From: Paracoccus pantotrophus
GTDB lineage: Bacteria; Pseudomonadota; Alphaproteobacteria; Rhodobacterales; Rhodobacteraceae
DNA length: 64,000 bases
Direction: 5' to 3'
Assembly (NCBI RefSeq): GCF_008824185.1
Contig: NZ_CP044426.1
Span: 496,001-560,000 of the forward strand
Shown: piece by piece, positions 18,346 to 27,453 of the stretch
Layout: the number at the start of each line of letters is the position of its first letter
Numbering within the stretch: the first letter of the stretch is position 1
The notes under the pieces: generated by a model
What the model was told of the DNA's origin: nothing
What the model saw: only the letters and a program-made list of their open reading frames with translations
Database searches by the model: none
Program-made: the position numbers and the translations under genes

Positions 18346-20250
18346 CTAGCCCGCCTTGGCAGCCTCGGGATAGCCGAGCCCGGCCAGCGCCTCGCGGATC
18401 TCGTCCAGGATCGCCGGGTCGTCGATGGTGGCGGGGGTCTTGAACGGTTCGCCGTCGGCGATCTTGGCCATGGTGGCGCGCAGGATCTTGCCCGAGCGGG
18501 TCTTGGGCAGGCGGTCCACCACGCAGGCCGACTTGAAGGCCGCGACCGGGCCGATCTTGTCGCGCACCAGCTTGACCACCTCGCGCGCCACCTGCTCATG
18601 CGGCGTCGCGACCCCGGCCTTCAGGCACAGGAATCCGACCGGCGACTGGCCCTTGAGGCTGTCCGCCACGCCGATCACCGCGCATTCCGCCACGGCGGGA
18701 TGCGAGGCCAGCACCTCTTCCATGGCTCCGGTCGACAGCCGGTGGCCGGCAACGTTGATCACGTCGTCGGTGCGGGCCATGATGTAGAGATAGCCGTCCT
18801 CGTCGATATAGCCCGCGTCGCCGGTTTCGTAATAGCCGGGGAAATGCTCGAGATAGGACTTGCGGAAGCGGGTTTCGGCATTCCACAGCCCAGGCAGCGT
18901 GCCGGGCGGCAGCGGCAGCTTGACCGCGATGGCGCCCAGCGTGCCCGCCGGCACCGGGTGGCCGGCCTCGTCCAGCACCTGCACGTCATAGCCGGGCATC
19001 GGCACCGAGGGGCTGCCGAGCTTGGTCGGCAAGGTTTCGATGCCGATGGGATTGGCGGCGATGGCCCAGCCGGTCTCGGTCTGCCACCAGTGATCGACCA
19101 CCGGCACGCCCAGATGTTCCTGCGCCCATTTCACCGTGTCGGGGTCGGCGCGCTCGCCGGCCAGGAACAGGGCTTGCAGGTCGTGCAGCTTGTAGCGCCG
19201 GATCCATTCGCCCTCGGGATCCTCGCGGCGGATGGCGCGCAGGGCGGTGGGCGCGGTGAAGAAGCTCTTGATGCGGTGGTTCTGGATGATGCGCCAGAAG
19301 ACGCCCGGATGCGGGGTGCCCACGGGCTTGCCCTCGAAGACCACGGTGGTCGCGCCGGCGACCAGCGGCCCGTAGCAGATATAGCTGTGCCCGACGACCC
19401 AGCCCACGTCCGAGGCGGCCCAGAAGCGGTCGCCGGCGGCGATGTTGTAGATGTTGGTCATCGACCATTGCAGCGCCACCAGATGGCCGGCGGTATGGCG
19501 CACCACGCCCTTGGGCTGGCCGGTGGTGCCCGAGGTATAGAGGATATAAGCCGGGTGGTTGCCCTCGACCGGCACGCATTCGGCGGGCTTCACGCCGTAT
19601 TGGAAGCCGTGCCAGTTGAAGTCGCGGCCCTCGACCAGCTTGGCCACCTCCTGCTCGCGCTGGAAGATGACGCAGAATTCCGGCTTGTGCTGGGCCATGT
19701 CGATGGCGGCGTCCAAGAGCGGCTTGTAATGCACCACCCGGTTCGGCTCGAGCCCGCAGGAGGCGGCGATGATCGCCTTGGGCTGGCAATCGTCGATGCG
19801 CACGGCGAGTTCGTTTGCCGCGAAGCCGCCGAAGACGACCGAATGGATGGCGCCAAGGCGGGCGCAGGCCAGCATCGCCTCCAGCGCCTCGGGGATCATC
19901 GGCATGTAGATGATGACCCGGTCGCCCTTTTCGACGCCGCGCATCCGCAGCGCCCCGGCCAGCGAGGCGACGCGCTCCTGCAACTGCCTGTAGGTGATGC
20001 CCTTGGTCGAAAGCGTGATCGGGCTTTCATGCTGGATGGCGATCTGGTCGCCGCGCCCGGCCAGCACATGGCGGTCGACCGCGTTCCAGCAGGTGTTCAC
20101 CATCCCGTCCGAGAACCATTCGTAGATCGGGGCCTTGTCGTCGAACAGCGCCTTCGAGGGCTTGCGCTCCCAGTCGATCGCCCCGGCGGCCTGCATCCAG
20201 AAACCCTCGGGATCCGCCTGCCACGCGGAATAGACCTCACGATATCCCAT
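18346..20250 (-). CDS. prpE: Propionate--CoA ligase
   Basis: 634 aa, AMP-forming acyl-CoA synthetase that activates propionate. Motifs: ATP-binding YTSGTTGQPKG, YETGDAGYIDEDGYLYIMAR and the catalytic lysine in LPKTRSGKILRATMAKIADG. The N-terminus (MGYREVYSAWQADPEGFWMQ), the ITYRQLQERVASLAGALR region and overall sequence resemble PrpE more than acetyl-CoA synthetase Acs, though both belong to one family and in vivo substrate is inference. GGAGGAG precedes the ATG. The leader carries two TTTGCAAA sites, which supports a role in short-chain acyl-CoA metabolism. Confidence 0.9.
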   Translation of the reverse strand: MGYREVYSAWQADPEGFWMQAAGAIDWERKPSKALFDDKAPIYEWFSDGMVNTCWNAVDRHVLAGRGDQIAIQHESPITLSTKGITYRQLQERVASLAGALRMRGVEKGDRVIIYMPMIPEALEAMLACARLGAIHSVVFGGFAANELAVRIDDCQPKAIIAASCGLEPNRVVHYKPLLDAAIDMAQHKPEFCVIFQREQEVAKLVEGRDFNWHGFQYGVKPAECVPVEGNHPAYILYTSGTTGQPKGVVRHTAGHLVALQWSMTNIYNIAAGDRFWAASDVGWVVGHSYICYGPLVAGATTVVFEGKPVGTPHPGVFWRIIQNHRIKSFFTAPTALRAIRREDPEGEWIRRYKLHDLQALFLAGERADPDTVKWAQEHLGVPVVDHWWQTETGWAIAANPIGIETLPTKLGSPSVPMPGYDVQVLDEAGHPVPAGTLGAIAVKLPLPPGTLPGLWNAETRFRKSYLEHFPGYYETGDAGYIDEDGYLYIMARTDDVINVAGHRLSTGAMEEVLASHPAVAECAVIGVADSLKGQSPVGFLCLKAGVATPHEQVAREVVKLVRDKIGPVAAFKSACVVDRLPKTRSGKILRATMAKIADGEPFKTPATIDDPAILDEIREALAGLGYPEAAKAG

Positions 20251-20282
20251 GAAACAACTCCTCCCCGGATGAATGGGGCGGA

Positions 20283-20310
20283 GTTATGCGCGCCGGACGG
20301 CGAGGTGCAA
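20283..20310 (-). promoter_or_regulatory. Candidate sigma-70 promoter of prpE
   Basis: Reading on the minus strand, a -35 box TTGCAC (20305-20310) and a -10 box CATAAC (20283-20288) are separated by 16 bases, 32 bases upstream of the prpE ATG. Match to consensus is moderate. It lies downstream, in the direction of transcription, of the TTTGCAAA array, which fits an activator binding upstream of the promoter. Confidence 0.45.
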
Positions 20311-20349
20311 GGATGTTATCGCCCACAGCCGGGGGGTGCGACAGAAAGT

Positions 20350-20437
20350 TTTGCAGAATGGCGCCGCGCGGCGCGGATTAATTTGCAAACGGCGCGGGAC
20401 TTTGCTGCGGGCTGAAAAAACCGCGCGGTTTTGCAAA
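20350..20437 (-). promoter_or_regulatory. TTTGCAAA operator array upstream of prpE (ScfR/PccR/RamB type)
   Basis: Two perfect palindromic octamers TTTGCAAA occur at 20382-20389 and 20430-20437, with weaker relatives TTTGCAGA at 20350-20357 and TTTGCTGC at 20401-20408. Established knowledge: regulators of the short-chain fatty acyl-CoA family (PccR in Rhodobacter, RamB and PrpR in actinobacteria) bind TTTGCAAA-containing sites and control acetate or propionate genes. The array ends 40-120 bases upstream of the candidate -35 box. That such a regulator activates prpE here is inference; no regulator gene is in the window. Confidence 0.65.
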
Positions 20438-20491
20438 GCTGCGCGGACAGGCCGGGCCGCGGCAGAATCACCGCGGCCCCGCTGCTTGCGC

Positions 20492-22771
20492 CTAGCGATA
20501 GTGATCGACCGGGGTGCCGGCGATCGCGCTCATGTTCAGCAGCCCGCGGGTGGTGATCGAAGGGGTGACGATATGGGCGCGGTTGCCCATGCCCATCAGG
20601 ATCGGCCCGACCTCGAGCCCGTTGGCCTTGAGCTTGAGCGCGTTGCGCACCCCCGAAGCCGAATCGGTGCCCGAGAACACCAGCGTATTCGCCGCGCCCT
20701 CGATGCGCGAGCGCGGCAGCAGGCGTTCGCGGATCGCGGGGTCGAGCGCGGAATCGACATGCATCTCGCCGTCGAAGATGAAATCGACGCCGCGCGCCTC
20801 GAGGATCGCCATCGCCGCGCGCATCTTGCGCCCCGACTCGGTGTCGAGGTTGCCGAACTGCGAATGGCTGCACAGCGCCACCTTGGGCGTCACGCCGAAG
20901 CGGCGCACATGGCGGGCGGCGCCGATGGCGGCCTCGGCGACCTGTTCGGGGGTGGGGGCGTGGTTGACCTGGGTGTCGGCGATGAACAGCGGCCCGTCCT
21001 CCAGGATCATCAGCGACAGCGCGCCATGCGGGCGCAGCCCGTCGCGGGCCAGGATCTGGGTGATATAGTTCAGGTGCCAGCTGTATTGGCCGAAAGTGCC
21101 GCAGATCAGGCTGTCGGCCTCGCCGCGATGCACCATGACCGCGCCGATGGCGGTGGTGTTGGTGCGCATGATGGCGCGGGCGATGTCCGGCGTCACGCCG
21201 CGCCGCGCCATCAGTTCGTGATAGGTGCCCCAGTAGTCGCGATAGCGCGGGTCGTTTTCCGGGTTCACGATCTCGAAATCGCGGCCGGGGCGGATCGGCA
21301 GGCCGGCGCGCTCGGCGCGCATCTCGATCACCTCGGGCCGGCCGATCAGGATCGGCGCGTCGGTGGTTTCCTCGAGCATGGCATTGGCTGCGCGCAGCAC
21401 CCGCTCGTCCTCGCCCTCGGCAAAGACGATGCGGCGATTGGCGGTCGCCGCCGCCTCGAAGACCGGCCGCATGATCAGGGCCGAGCGGAAGACCGAACCG
21501 TCCAGCTTGCGCTTGTAGGCGGCGACGTCCTCCAGCGGCCGGGTGGCGACGCCGGTTTCCATCGCGGCCTTGGCCACGGCGGTCGAGACCACGCCGATCA
21601 GCCGTGGATCGAAGGGCTTGGGGATCAGGTAGTCGGCGCCGAAGCTCAGCTTTTCGCCGCGATAGGCCATCGCCGCCTCGGCGCTGGTGGTGGCGCGGGC
21701 CAGCGCGGCGATGCCCTCGATGCAGGCCAGCTGCATCTCGTCGTTGATCGTGGTCGCCCCCACGTCCAGCGCGCCGCGGAAGATGAAGGGGAAGCACAGG
21801 ACGTTGTTGACCTGGTTCGGATAGTCGCTGCGCCCGGTGGCGATGATCGCGTCGGGGGCGACGGCGCGGGCATCCTCGGGCAGGATCTCGGGCGTGGGGT
21901 TGGCCAGCGCGAAGATGATCGGCCGCTTGGCCATCCGGGCCACCATCTCGGGCTTCAGCACGCCGGGTCCGGACAGGCCCAGGAACAGGTCCGCGCCCTC
22001 GATCACCTGATCCAGCGTGCGCAGGTCGGTCTTTTGCGCATATTCCGCCTTTTGCGGCGTCATCTCCTCGGTCCGGCCTTCATGGACCAGGCCGGCGATG
22101 TCGCAAAGCCAGACGTTCTCGCGCTTCACGCCCAGCTTCAGCAGCATGTTGAGGCAGGCGATGCCGGCCGCGCCGCCGCCGGTCGATACCACCTTGATGT
22201 CCTCGAAACGCTTGTGGGCGATGTGCAGGGCGTTGGTCGCGGCGGCGCCGACGACGATGGCGGTGCCGTGCTGGTCGTCATGGAAGACCGGGATGTTCAT
22301 GCGCTCGCGGCACAGCTTCTCGACGATGAAGCAGTCGGGGGCCTTGATGTCTTCCAGGTTGATGGCGCCGAAGGTCGGCTCCAGCGCGCAGACGATCTCG
22401 GCCAGCTTCTCGGGGTCGGGCTCGTTCAGCTCCAGGTCGAAGCAGTCGATATTGGCGAATTTCTTGAACAGGACGGCCTTGCCCTCCATCACCGGCTTCG
22501 AGGCCAGCGCGCCGATATTGCCCAGCCCCAGCACGGCGGTGCCGTTCGAGACCACGGCGACAAGGTTGCCGCGCGCGGTATAGCGGGCGGCGGTGGCGGG
22601 GTCGGCCTTGATCTCCAGGCAGGCTTCTGCCACGCCGGGCGAATAGGCGCGGCTCAGGTCGCGGCCATTGGCAAGGGGCTTGGTCGCGCGCACCTCGAGC
22701 TTACCGGGGCGCGGGAATTCGTGATAATCCAGTGCTGCCTGCCGGGCGTTGTCCTGCCTGCGTTCTTCCAT
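20492..22771 (-). CDS. maeB: NADP-dependent malic enzyme with phosphotransacetylase-like domain
   Basis: 759 aa, two parts: an N-terminal malic enzyme (about residue 1-430; LSRAYSPGVAEACLEI, IPVFHDDQHGTAIVVGAAA, and the nucleotide-binding STGGGAAGIACLN) and a C-terminal domain related to phosphate acetyltransferase (about 430-759; FAEGEDERVLRAANAMLEE, SGTDSASGVRNALKLKANG), which usually gives acetyl-CoA-sensitive allostery and not Pta activity. It converts malate to pyruvate plus CO2. ATG 22771 has GAGGAG upstream; a TTG 7 codons earlier is unlikely. Same strand as prpE, 241 bases before it. Confidence 0.95.
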   Translation of the reverse strand: MEERRQDNARQAALDYHEFPRPGKLEVRATKPLANGRDLSRAYSPGVAEACLEIKADPATAARYTARGNLVAVVSNGTAVLGLGNIGALASKPVMEGKAVLFKKFANIDCFDLELNEPDPEKLAEIVCALEPTFGAINLEDIKAPDCFIVEKLCRERMNIPVFHDDQHGTAIVVGAAATNALHIAHKRFEDIKVVSTGGGAAGIACLNMLLKLGVKRENVWLCDIAGLVHEGRTEEMTPQKAEYAQKTDLRTLDQVIEGADLFLGLSGPGVLKPEMVARMAKRPIIFALANPTPEILPEDARAVAPDAIIATGRSDYPNQVNNVLCFPFIFRGALDVGATTINDEMQLACIEGIAALARATTSAEAAMAYRGEKLSFGADYLIPKPFDPRLIGVVSTAVAKAAMETGVATRPLEDVAAYKRKLDGSVFRSALIMRPVFEAAATANRRIVFAEGEDERVLRAANAMLEETTDAPILIGRPEVIEMRAERAGLPIRPGRDFEIVNPENDPRYRDYWGTYHELMARRGVTPDIARAIMRTNTTAIGAVMVHRGEADSLICGTFGQYSWHLNYITQILARDGLRPHGALSLMILEDGPLFIADTQVNHAPTPEQVAEAAIGAARHVRRFGVTPKVALCSHSQFGNLDTESGRKMRAAMAILEARGVDFIFDGEMHVDSALDPAIRERLLPRSRIEGAANTLVFSGTDSASGVRNALKLKANGLEVGPILMGMGNRAHIVTPSITTRGLLNMSAIAGTPVDHYR

Positions 22772-22866
22772 CGCCAGACCCTCTCCTCTCAAGATGGTTC
22801 AGCGTTAAACTATTTTTTCGGCGGGGAACAGGGGGCAATGCGGAGGCGGGCGGGGATGCGCCGGAC

Positions 22867-22895
22867 TTGCATCGTGCGGGGCGCGGGCGCAAACT
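22867..22895 (+). promoter_or_regulatory. Weak candidate promoter of the cdd-upp operon
   Basis: TTGCAT (22867-22872) and CAAACT (22890-22895) are 17 bases apart, in the 162-bp divergent region between maeB and cdd. The -10 match is only three of six, so this is a suggestion. The same region must also hold the maeB promoter; an AT-rich stretch at about 22803-22820 is its likely melting region. Confidence 0.3.
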
Positions 22896-22933
22896 CCTGA
22901 TCCGGTCGGACGGGCAGGCGAAAGGTGGGGTCT

Positions 22934-23329
22934 ATGGCGCTTCTGGATGCGGCGCGCGAGGTGCGCGAAAGGGCCTATGCGCCCTATTCCAACTTCAAGG
23001 TCGGCGCGGCGGTGCGCGGCGTCTCGGGGCGGATCTATGCCGGCTGCAATGTCGAGAACGTGGCCTATCCCGAGGGCACCTGCGCCGAGGCCGGCGCCAT
23101 CGCCGCCATGGTGGCGGCGGGCGAGACCGAGATCGTCGAGGTCGCCGTCATCGCCGACTCGCAGGGTCCGGTGCCGCCCTGCGGCGGCTGCCGGCAGAAG
23201 CTGGCCGAGTTCGGCCGACCCGAGACCCCGGTGCTGCTGGCCACCACCCGCGGCCACGAGCTGGCCACCACCATCGGCGAGCTGCTGCCCGGACGTTTCG
23301 GCATCAGCCACATGTCGGGCACCGAATGA
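22934..23329 (+). CDS. cdd: Cytidine deaminase
   Basis: 131 aa, short tetrameric type. Zinc site: C50-A-E52 (GTCAEAGAI, with the catalytic glutamate) and C83 and C86 (PPCGGCRQKLAEF). Substrate motif YAPYSNFKVGAAV near the N-terminus. It deaminates cytidine and deoxycytidine to uridine compounds. ATG 22934 is preferred over GTG 22925 because AAAGGTGGGG lies just upstream. First gene of a five-gene salvage operon whose members all overlap by four bases. Confidence 0.95.
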   Translation: MALLDAAREVRERAYAPYSNFKVGAAVRGVSGRIYAGCNVENVAYPEGTCAEAGAIAAMVAAGETEIVEVAVIADSQGPVPPCGGCRQKLAEFGRPETPVLLATTRGHELATTIGELLPGRFGISHMSGTE

Positions 23330-24606
23330 GCCCTGCCGATCCGCGTCCGGTGATCGCCGCGGTCCGCGACGGGCGCGGGCTGGACGCGGCCGGCGCGGCG
23401 CTGGTCGCGCGCGGCCTGGCCGATGGTTCGGTCAGCGATGCGCAGGCCGCGGCCTTCGCCATGGCGGTGCTATTGCGCGGGCTGGACGAGGTCGGCCGGG
23501 TGGCGCTGACCCGCGCCATGCGCGATTCCGGCCATGTCCTGGCCTGGGATCTGCCGGGGCCGGTGGTGGACAAGCATTCGACCGGCGGCATCGGCGATAC
23601 GGTCAGCCTGATCCTGGCCCCGCTGGTGGCCAGCTGCGGTGCCTATGTGCCGATGATCTCGGGGCGCGGGCTGGGCCATACCGGCGGCACGCTGGACAAG
23701 CTGGAGGCCATTCCCGGTTTCCGCACTGCGCTGCCCGAGGCCGAGTTCCGCCGCGTGGTGGCCGGGGTCGGCTGCGCCATCGTCGCGGCCGGGCCCGACC
23801 TTGCGCCGGCCGATGCGCGGCTTTACGCGATCCGCGACGAAAGCGCGACGGTGGGTTCGATCGACCTCATCACCGCCTCGATCCTGTCGAAGAAGCTGGC
23901 GGCGGGGCTCGATGCGCTGGTGCTGGACGTCAAGCAGGGCAGCGGCGCCTTTCTGCGCGGCCCGGATGCGGCGCTGGGGCTGGCCCGCGCGCTGGTCGAT
24001 GCCGCGAAGGGTGCCGGCTGCCGCACCCGCGCCTATGTCACCGACATGGACCAGCCGCTGGCCCGCGCCGCCGGCAATGCGCTGGAACTGCGCGAGGCCA
24101 TCGCCGTGCTGACGGGCGGGCAGGGGGCGCTGCGCGACCTGTCGCTGGCGCTGTCCTCGGCCTGCCTCGACCTTGGGGGCCTGTCCGATGGCGCCTTGCA
24201 GGCGCTGGACAGCGGCGCCGCGGCCGAACGTTTCGCCCGCATGGTCGCGGCGCAGGGAGGGCCCGCCGACCTGCTGGAGCATCCCGACCGCCACCTGCCC
24301 GCCGCGCCGGTGGTGCGCGCCGTGCCCGGCCATGGCCGCGTCGCCGCCATCGACACCGAGGCGCTGGGTCATGCCGTGGTGGCGCTGGGCGGCGGGCGGC
24401 TGCATGCCGGCGACCGGATCGACCCGCGGGTGGGGCTTGCGCAGATGCTTCGCATCGGCGAGGAGGCGGGCGAAGGGCGCCCGCTGGCGCTGGTCCATGC
24501 CGCCTCCGAGGCGGCGGCCGAGGCGGCGGTCGCCACCGTCGCGGCCGCCTATCTCATGGGTGATGGCCCCGAGCCCGGCCCGGTGATCCGCAGCGAGGTA
24601 ACATGA
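23326..24606 (+). CDS. deoA: Thymidine phosphorylase
   Basis: 426 aa. Reversible phosphorolysis of thymidine to thymine and 2-deoxyribose 1-phosphate. Signature VVDKHSTGGIGDTVSLILAP, then MISGRGLGHTGGTLDKLEAI and DESATVGSIDLITASILSKK. The frame is open far upstream, but the ATG at 23326 overlaps the cdd stop (ATGA) and starts MSPADPRPVIAAVRDGR as expected. Its product feeds deoB. Confidence 0.95.
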   Translation: MSPADPRPVIAAVRDGRGLDAAGAALVARGLADGSVSDAQAAAFAMAVLLRGLDEVGRVALTRAMRDSGHVLAWDLPGPVVDKHSTGGIGDTVSLILAPLVASCGAYVPMISGRGLGHTGGTLDKLEAIPGFRTALPEAEFRRVVAGVGCAIVAAGPDLAPADARLYAIRDESATVGSIDLITASILSKKLAAGLDALVLDVKQGSGAFLRGPDAALGLARALVDAAKGAGCRTRAYVTDMDQPLARAAGNALELREAIAVLTGGQGALRDLSLALSSACLDLGGLSDGALQALDSGAAAERFARMVAAQGGPADLLEHPDRHLPAAPVVRAVPGHGRVAAIDTEALGHAVVALGGGRLHAGDRIDPRVGLAQMLRIGEEAGEGRPLALVHAASEAAAEAAVATVAAAYLMGDGPEPGPVIRSEVT

Positions 24607-25787
24607 CCGACAGACGCGCCTTCCTGATCGTGATGGATTCGGTGGGCATCGGCGGGGCGCCCGATGCGGGCGCCTATTTCAACGACGGCCGGCCCGATAC
24701 CGGCGCCAATACCGTCGCCCATATCGCCCGGGCGCACCCGCTGCACATGCCGCATCTGGACGCGCTGGGCCTGGGTGCCGCGATCCGGCTGGCCAGCGGC
24801 GAGGCGGCCCCGGGCCTGGGTGCCCGGCCGCTGGGGCTCTGGGGCGCCGCGACCGAGATCTCGCGCGGCAAGGACACCCCGTCCGGCCATTGGGAGATCG
24901 CGGGCGTTCCCGTGCCCTGGGACTGGCATTATTTCCCCAACATCCGCCCGGCCTTTCCGGCCGATCTGACCCGGCGCATTGCGCAGGCGGCGGGGACCGA
25001 GGGCATCCTTGGCAACGAACATGCCTCGGGGACCGAGATCATTGCCCGGCTGGGGGCCGAACATCTGCGCAGCGGCTGGCCGATCTGCTATACCTCGGCC
25101 GACAGCGTGCTGCAGATCGCCGCGCATGAGGAAGGCTTCGGCCTCGACCGGCTTTTCCGGCTCTGCGAGCAGGTGGCCGCCCTGGTCCACCCGATGCGCG
25201 TGGGCCGCGTCATCGCCCGGCCCTTCCTGGGCACCGAGGGCAGTTTCGTCCGCACCCCGAACCGCCGCGACTATGCCATCGCCCCGCCGGCGCCGACGCT
25301 TCTGGACGTGGCGCAAGAGGCAGGGCGGGCGACCCATGCGGTCGGCAAGATCGGCGACATCTTCTCGCATCGCGGCATCGACCGACTGTACAAGGGCCGC
25401 TCCGATGCCGAACTGGCCGATCATCTGCTGGCGCTGGCCGATCAGGCCGAAGCGGGCAGCCTGACCTTTGCCAATTTCGTCGAGTTCGACAGCCTTTACG
25501 GCCATCGCCGCGACGTGGCGGGCTATGCGGCGGCGCTGGAATGGTTCGACGGGGTGGCCGGCGCGCTGATGGCGCGGCTGCGGCCGGGGGATCTGGCGAT
25601 CTTCACCGCCGACCATGGCAACGACCCGACCTGGCACGGCACCGACCACACGCGCGAGCGCGTGCCGGTGCTGGGCTGGGGCCATGGCGCGCGGGGCATC
25701 GGCCAGGTCGGTTTCGCCGATATCGCCGCCTCGGTCGCCACGCATCTCGGTCTGCCACCGGTCGGGCCGGGGAGGTCGTTCCTGTGA
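24603..25787 (+). CDS. deoB: Phosphopentomutase
   Basis: 394 aa, alkaline-phosphatase superfamily mutase that converts (deoxy)ribose 1-phosphate to the 5-phosphate. Metal-binding motifs: VMDSVGIGGAPDAG near the N-terminus, GKDTPSGHWEIAG, and FTADHGNDPTWHGTDHTRE with its Asp and His ligands. ATG overlaps the deoA stop; its own stop overlaps the GTG of add. Length fits the family. Confidence 0.96.
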   Translation: MTDRRAFLIVMDSVGIGGAPDAGAYFNDGRPDTGANTVAHIARAHPLHMPHLDALGLGAAIRLASGEAAPGLGARPLGLWGAATEISRGKDTPSGHWEIAGVPVPWDWHYFPNIRPAFPADLTRRIAQAAGTEGILGNEHASGTEIIARLGAEHLRSGWPICYTSADSVLQIAAHEEGFGLDRLFRLCEQVAALVHPMRVGRVIARPFLGTEGSFVRTPNRRDYAIAPPAPTLLDVAQEAGRATHAVGKIGDIFSHRGIDRLYKGRSDAELADHLLALADQAEAGSLTFANFVEFDSLYGHRRDVAGYAAALEWFDGVAGALMARLRPGDLAIFTADHGNDPTWHGTDHTRERVPVLGWGHGARGIGQVGFADIAASVATHLGLPPVGPGRSFL

Positions 25788-26752
25788 AATCGCTGAAGAA
25801 GATCGAACTGCACCTGCATCTGGAGGGCGCGGCGCCGCCCGGTTTCATCCGGGCGCTCGCGGCCGAGAAACATCGCGACATCGGCGGCATCTTCGACGGG
25901 AAGGGCGCCTATGCCTATCGCGATTTCAAGGACTTCCTGCGCGTCTATGAGGCAGCGACCTCGGTTCTGACCACGCCGCGCGACTATGCCCGGCTGCTGT
26001 CCGAGGTGCTGGCGGAATGCGCCGAGCAGGGCGCGATCTATGCCGAGCTTTTCGTTTCGCCCGAGTTCTGCGGCGGCGCGGACCTGCCGGCCTGGCGCGA
26101 CTATCTTGCCGCCATGGAGGAGGCCGCGGCCGAGGCCGAGCGCGGCGGCATCGCCAGCCGCGCCGTGCTGACCTGCATCCGCCATTTCGGCCCGGACCGC
26201 GCCAAGCGCACCGCGATCTGTGCCGCCGAGACCTCGGGCGGCTGGGTCGCGGGCCTTGGCATCGGCGGCGCCGAGGATGCGGGCGAGCTTGGCGATTTCG
26301 CCTGGGCCTTCGACTGCGCGCGCGAGGCCGGGCTGGGCCTGACCGCCCATGCTGGCGAGTGGCGTGGGCCGCAGTCGATCCGCGACGCGCTGGCGCTTGG
26401 CGCGACCCGCGTCGGCCATGGCATCCGCGCCGTCGAGGACGCGGCGCTGCTGCGCGACCTGGCCGAGCGCGGGATCACGCTGGAGGTCTGCCCCGGCTCG
26501 AACGTCGCGCTGGGGCTGGTGCGGGACTGGGCCGCCCATCCCATTGCCCGGCTGGCCGATGCCGGGGTGCGCGTCACCGTCTCGACCGACGATCCGCCCT
26601 TCTTTCACACCACGCTGTCGCAGGAATATCAGCGGCTTGCCGATGCTTTCGGCTGGGCCGAGGCCGAGTTTCGGCAGATGAACCTCTGGGCCGTCGACGC
26701 GGCCTTTTGCGACCAGACCACCCGAACCCGCCTGCGAAAGGAACTGACATGA
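25784..26752 (+). CDS. add: Adenosine deaminase
   Basis: 322 aa, TIM-barrel zinc hydrolase converting adenosine to inosine. Zinc and catalytic motifs: KIELHLHLEGA at the start, LTAHAGEW, GATRVGHGIRA and VTVSTDDPPFFHTTL. The GTG start at 25784 overlaps the deoB stop; no ATG exists close by that retains the HLHLEG motif. Slightly shorter than some family members, but all active-site blocks are present. Adenine deaminase is an alternative within the family. Confidence 0.9.
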   Translation: MKSLKKIELHLHLEGAAPPGFIRALAAEKHRDIGGIFDGKGAYAYRDFKDFLRVYEAATSVLTTPRDYARLLSEVLAECAEQGAIYAELFVSPEFCGGADLPAWRDYLAAMEEAAAEAERGGIASRAVLTCIRHFGPDRAKRTAICAAETSGGWVAGLGIGGAEDAGELGDFAWAFDCAREAGLGLTAHAGEWRGPQSIRDALALGATRVGHGIRAVEDAALLRDLAERGITLEVCPGSNVALGLVRDWAAHPIARLADAGVRVTVSTDDPPFFHTTLSQEYQRLADAFGWAEAEFRQMNLWAVDAAFCDQTTRTRLRKELT

Positions 26753-27384
26753 CCCAAGCGCATCTGACCGTCGTCGATCACCCGCTGGTGCAGCACAAGC
26801 TGACGCTCATGCGCGACAAGACCACCTCGACCGCCGGCTTCCGCCGGCTCCTGCGCGAGATCAGCCTGCTTTTGGCCTATGAGGTCACGCGCGAGCTGGA
26901 GATGACCACCATCCGCATCGAGACCCCGCTTTGCGAGATGGAGGCGCCGACGCTGGAAGGCAAGAAGCTGGCGCTGATCTCGATCCTGCGGGCCGGCAAC
27001 GGGCTGATGGACGGCATCCTGGAGCTGATCCCGGCCGCGCGCGTGGGCTTCATCGGGCTTTACCGCGACCCCGAGACGCTGCAGCCGGTGCAGTATTACT
27101 CCAAGGTTCCCAAGGAGTTGGACGCGCGGATGACCATCGTCGTCGATCCGATGCTGGCCACTGGCAATTCCTCGGTCGCGGCCATCGACCTGCTCAAGGC
27201 GGCGGGGGCGCGCAACCTGCGCTTCTTGTGCCTGCTCGCCTCGCCCGAGGGGGTGGCGCGGATGCGCGAGGCCCATCCCGACGTGCCGATCGTGACCGCC
27301 GCGCTGGACGAGCGGCTGGACGAGCACGGCTATATCGTGCCGGGCCTGGGCGATGCCGGCGACCGCATGTTCGGCACGAAATGA
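26749..27384 (+). CDS. upp: Uracil phosphoribosyltransferase
   Basis: 211 aa. It makes UMP from uracil and PRPP. The PRPP loop VVDPMLATGNSSVAAIDLL, the GLYRDPETLQPVQYYSKVP block and the uracil-binding C-terminus GYIVPGLGDAGDRMFGTK are present. ATG 26749 overlaps the add stop. Last gene of the salvage operon: uracil formed from uridine breakdown is returned to the nucleotide pool here. Confidence 0.97.
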   Translation: MTQAHLTVVDHPLVQHKLTLMRDKTTSTAGFRRLLREISLLLAYEVTRELEMTTIRIETPLCEMEAPTLEGKKLALISILRAGNGLMDGILELIPAARVGFIGLYRDPETLQPVQYYSKVPKELDARMTIVVDPMLATGNSSVAAIDLLKAAGARNLRFLCLLASPEGVARMREAHPDVPIVTAALDERLDEHGYIVPGLGDAGDRMFGTK

Positions 27385-27453
27385 GCCGGCGTTAACCGGG
27401 CCTTCAGGGCTTTCGGCCTATCACCGGGTCAGGCGTGATTCGAGGATGGGGCG

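Noticed and set aside
27389..27400. GTTAACC and, at 39955-39964, GCGTTAACGC as CtrA sites
   Set aside because: The full TTAA-N7-TTAA spacing is absent at both places, so a CtrA assignment is not supported.
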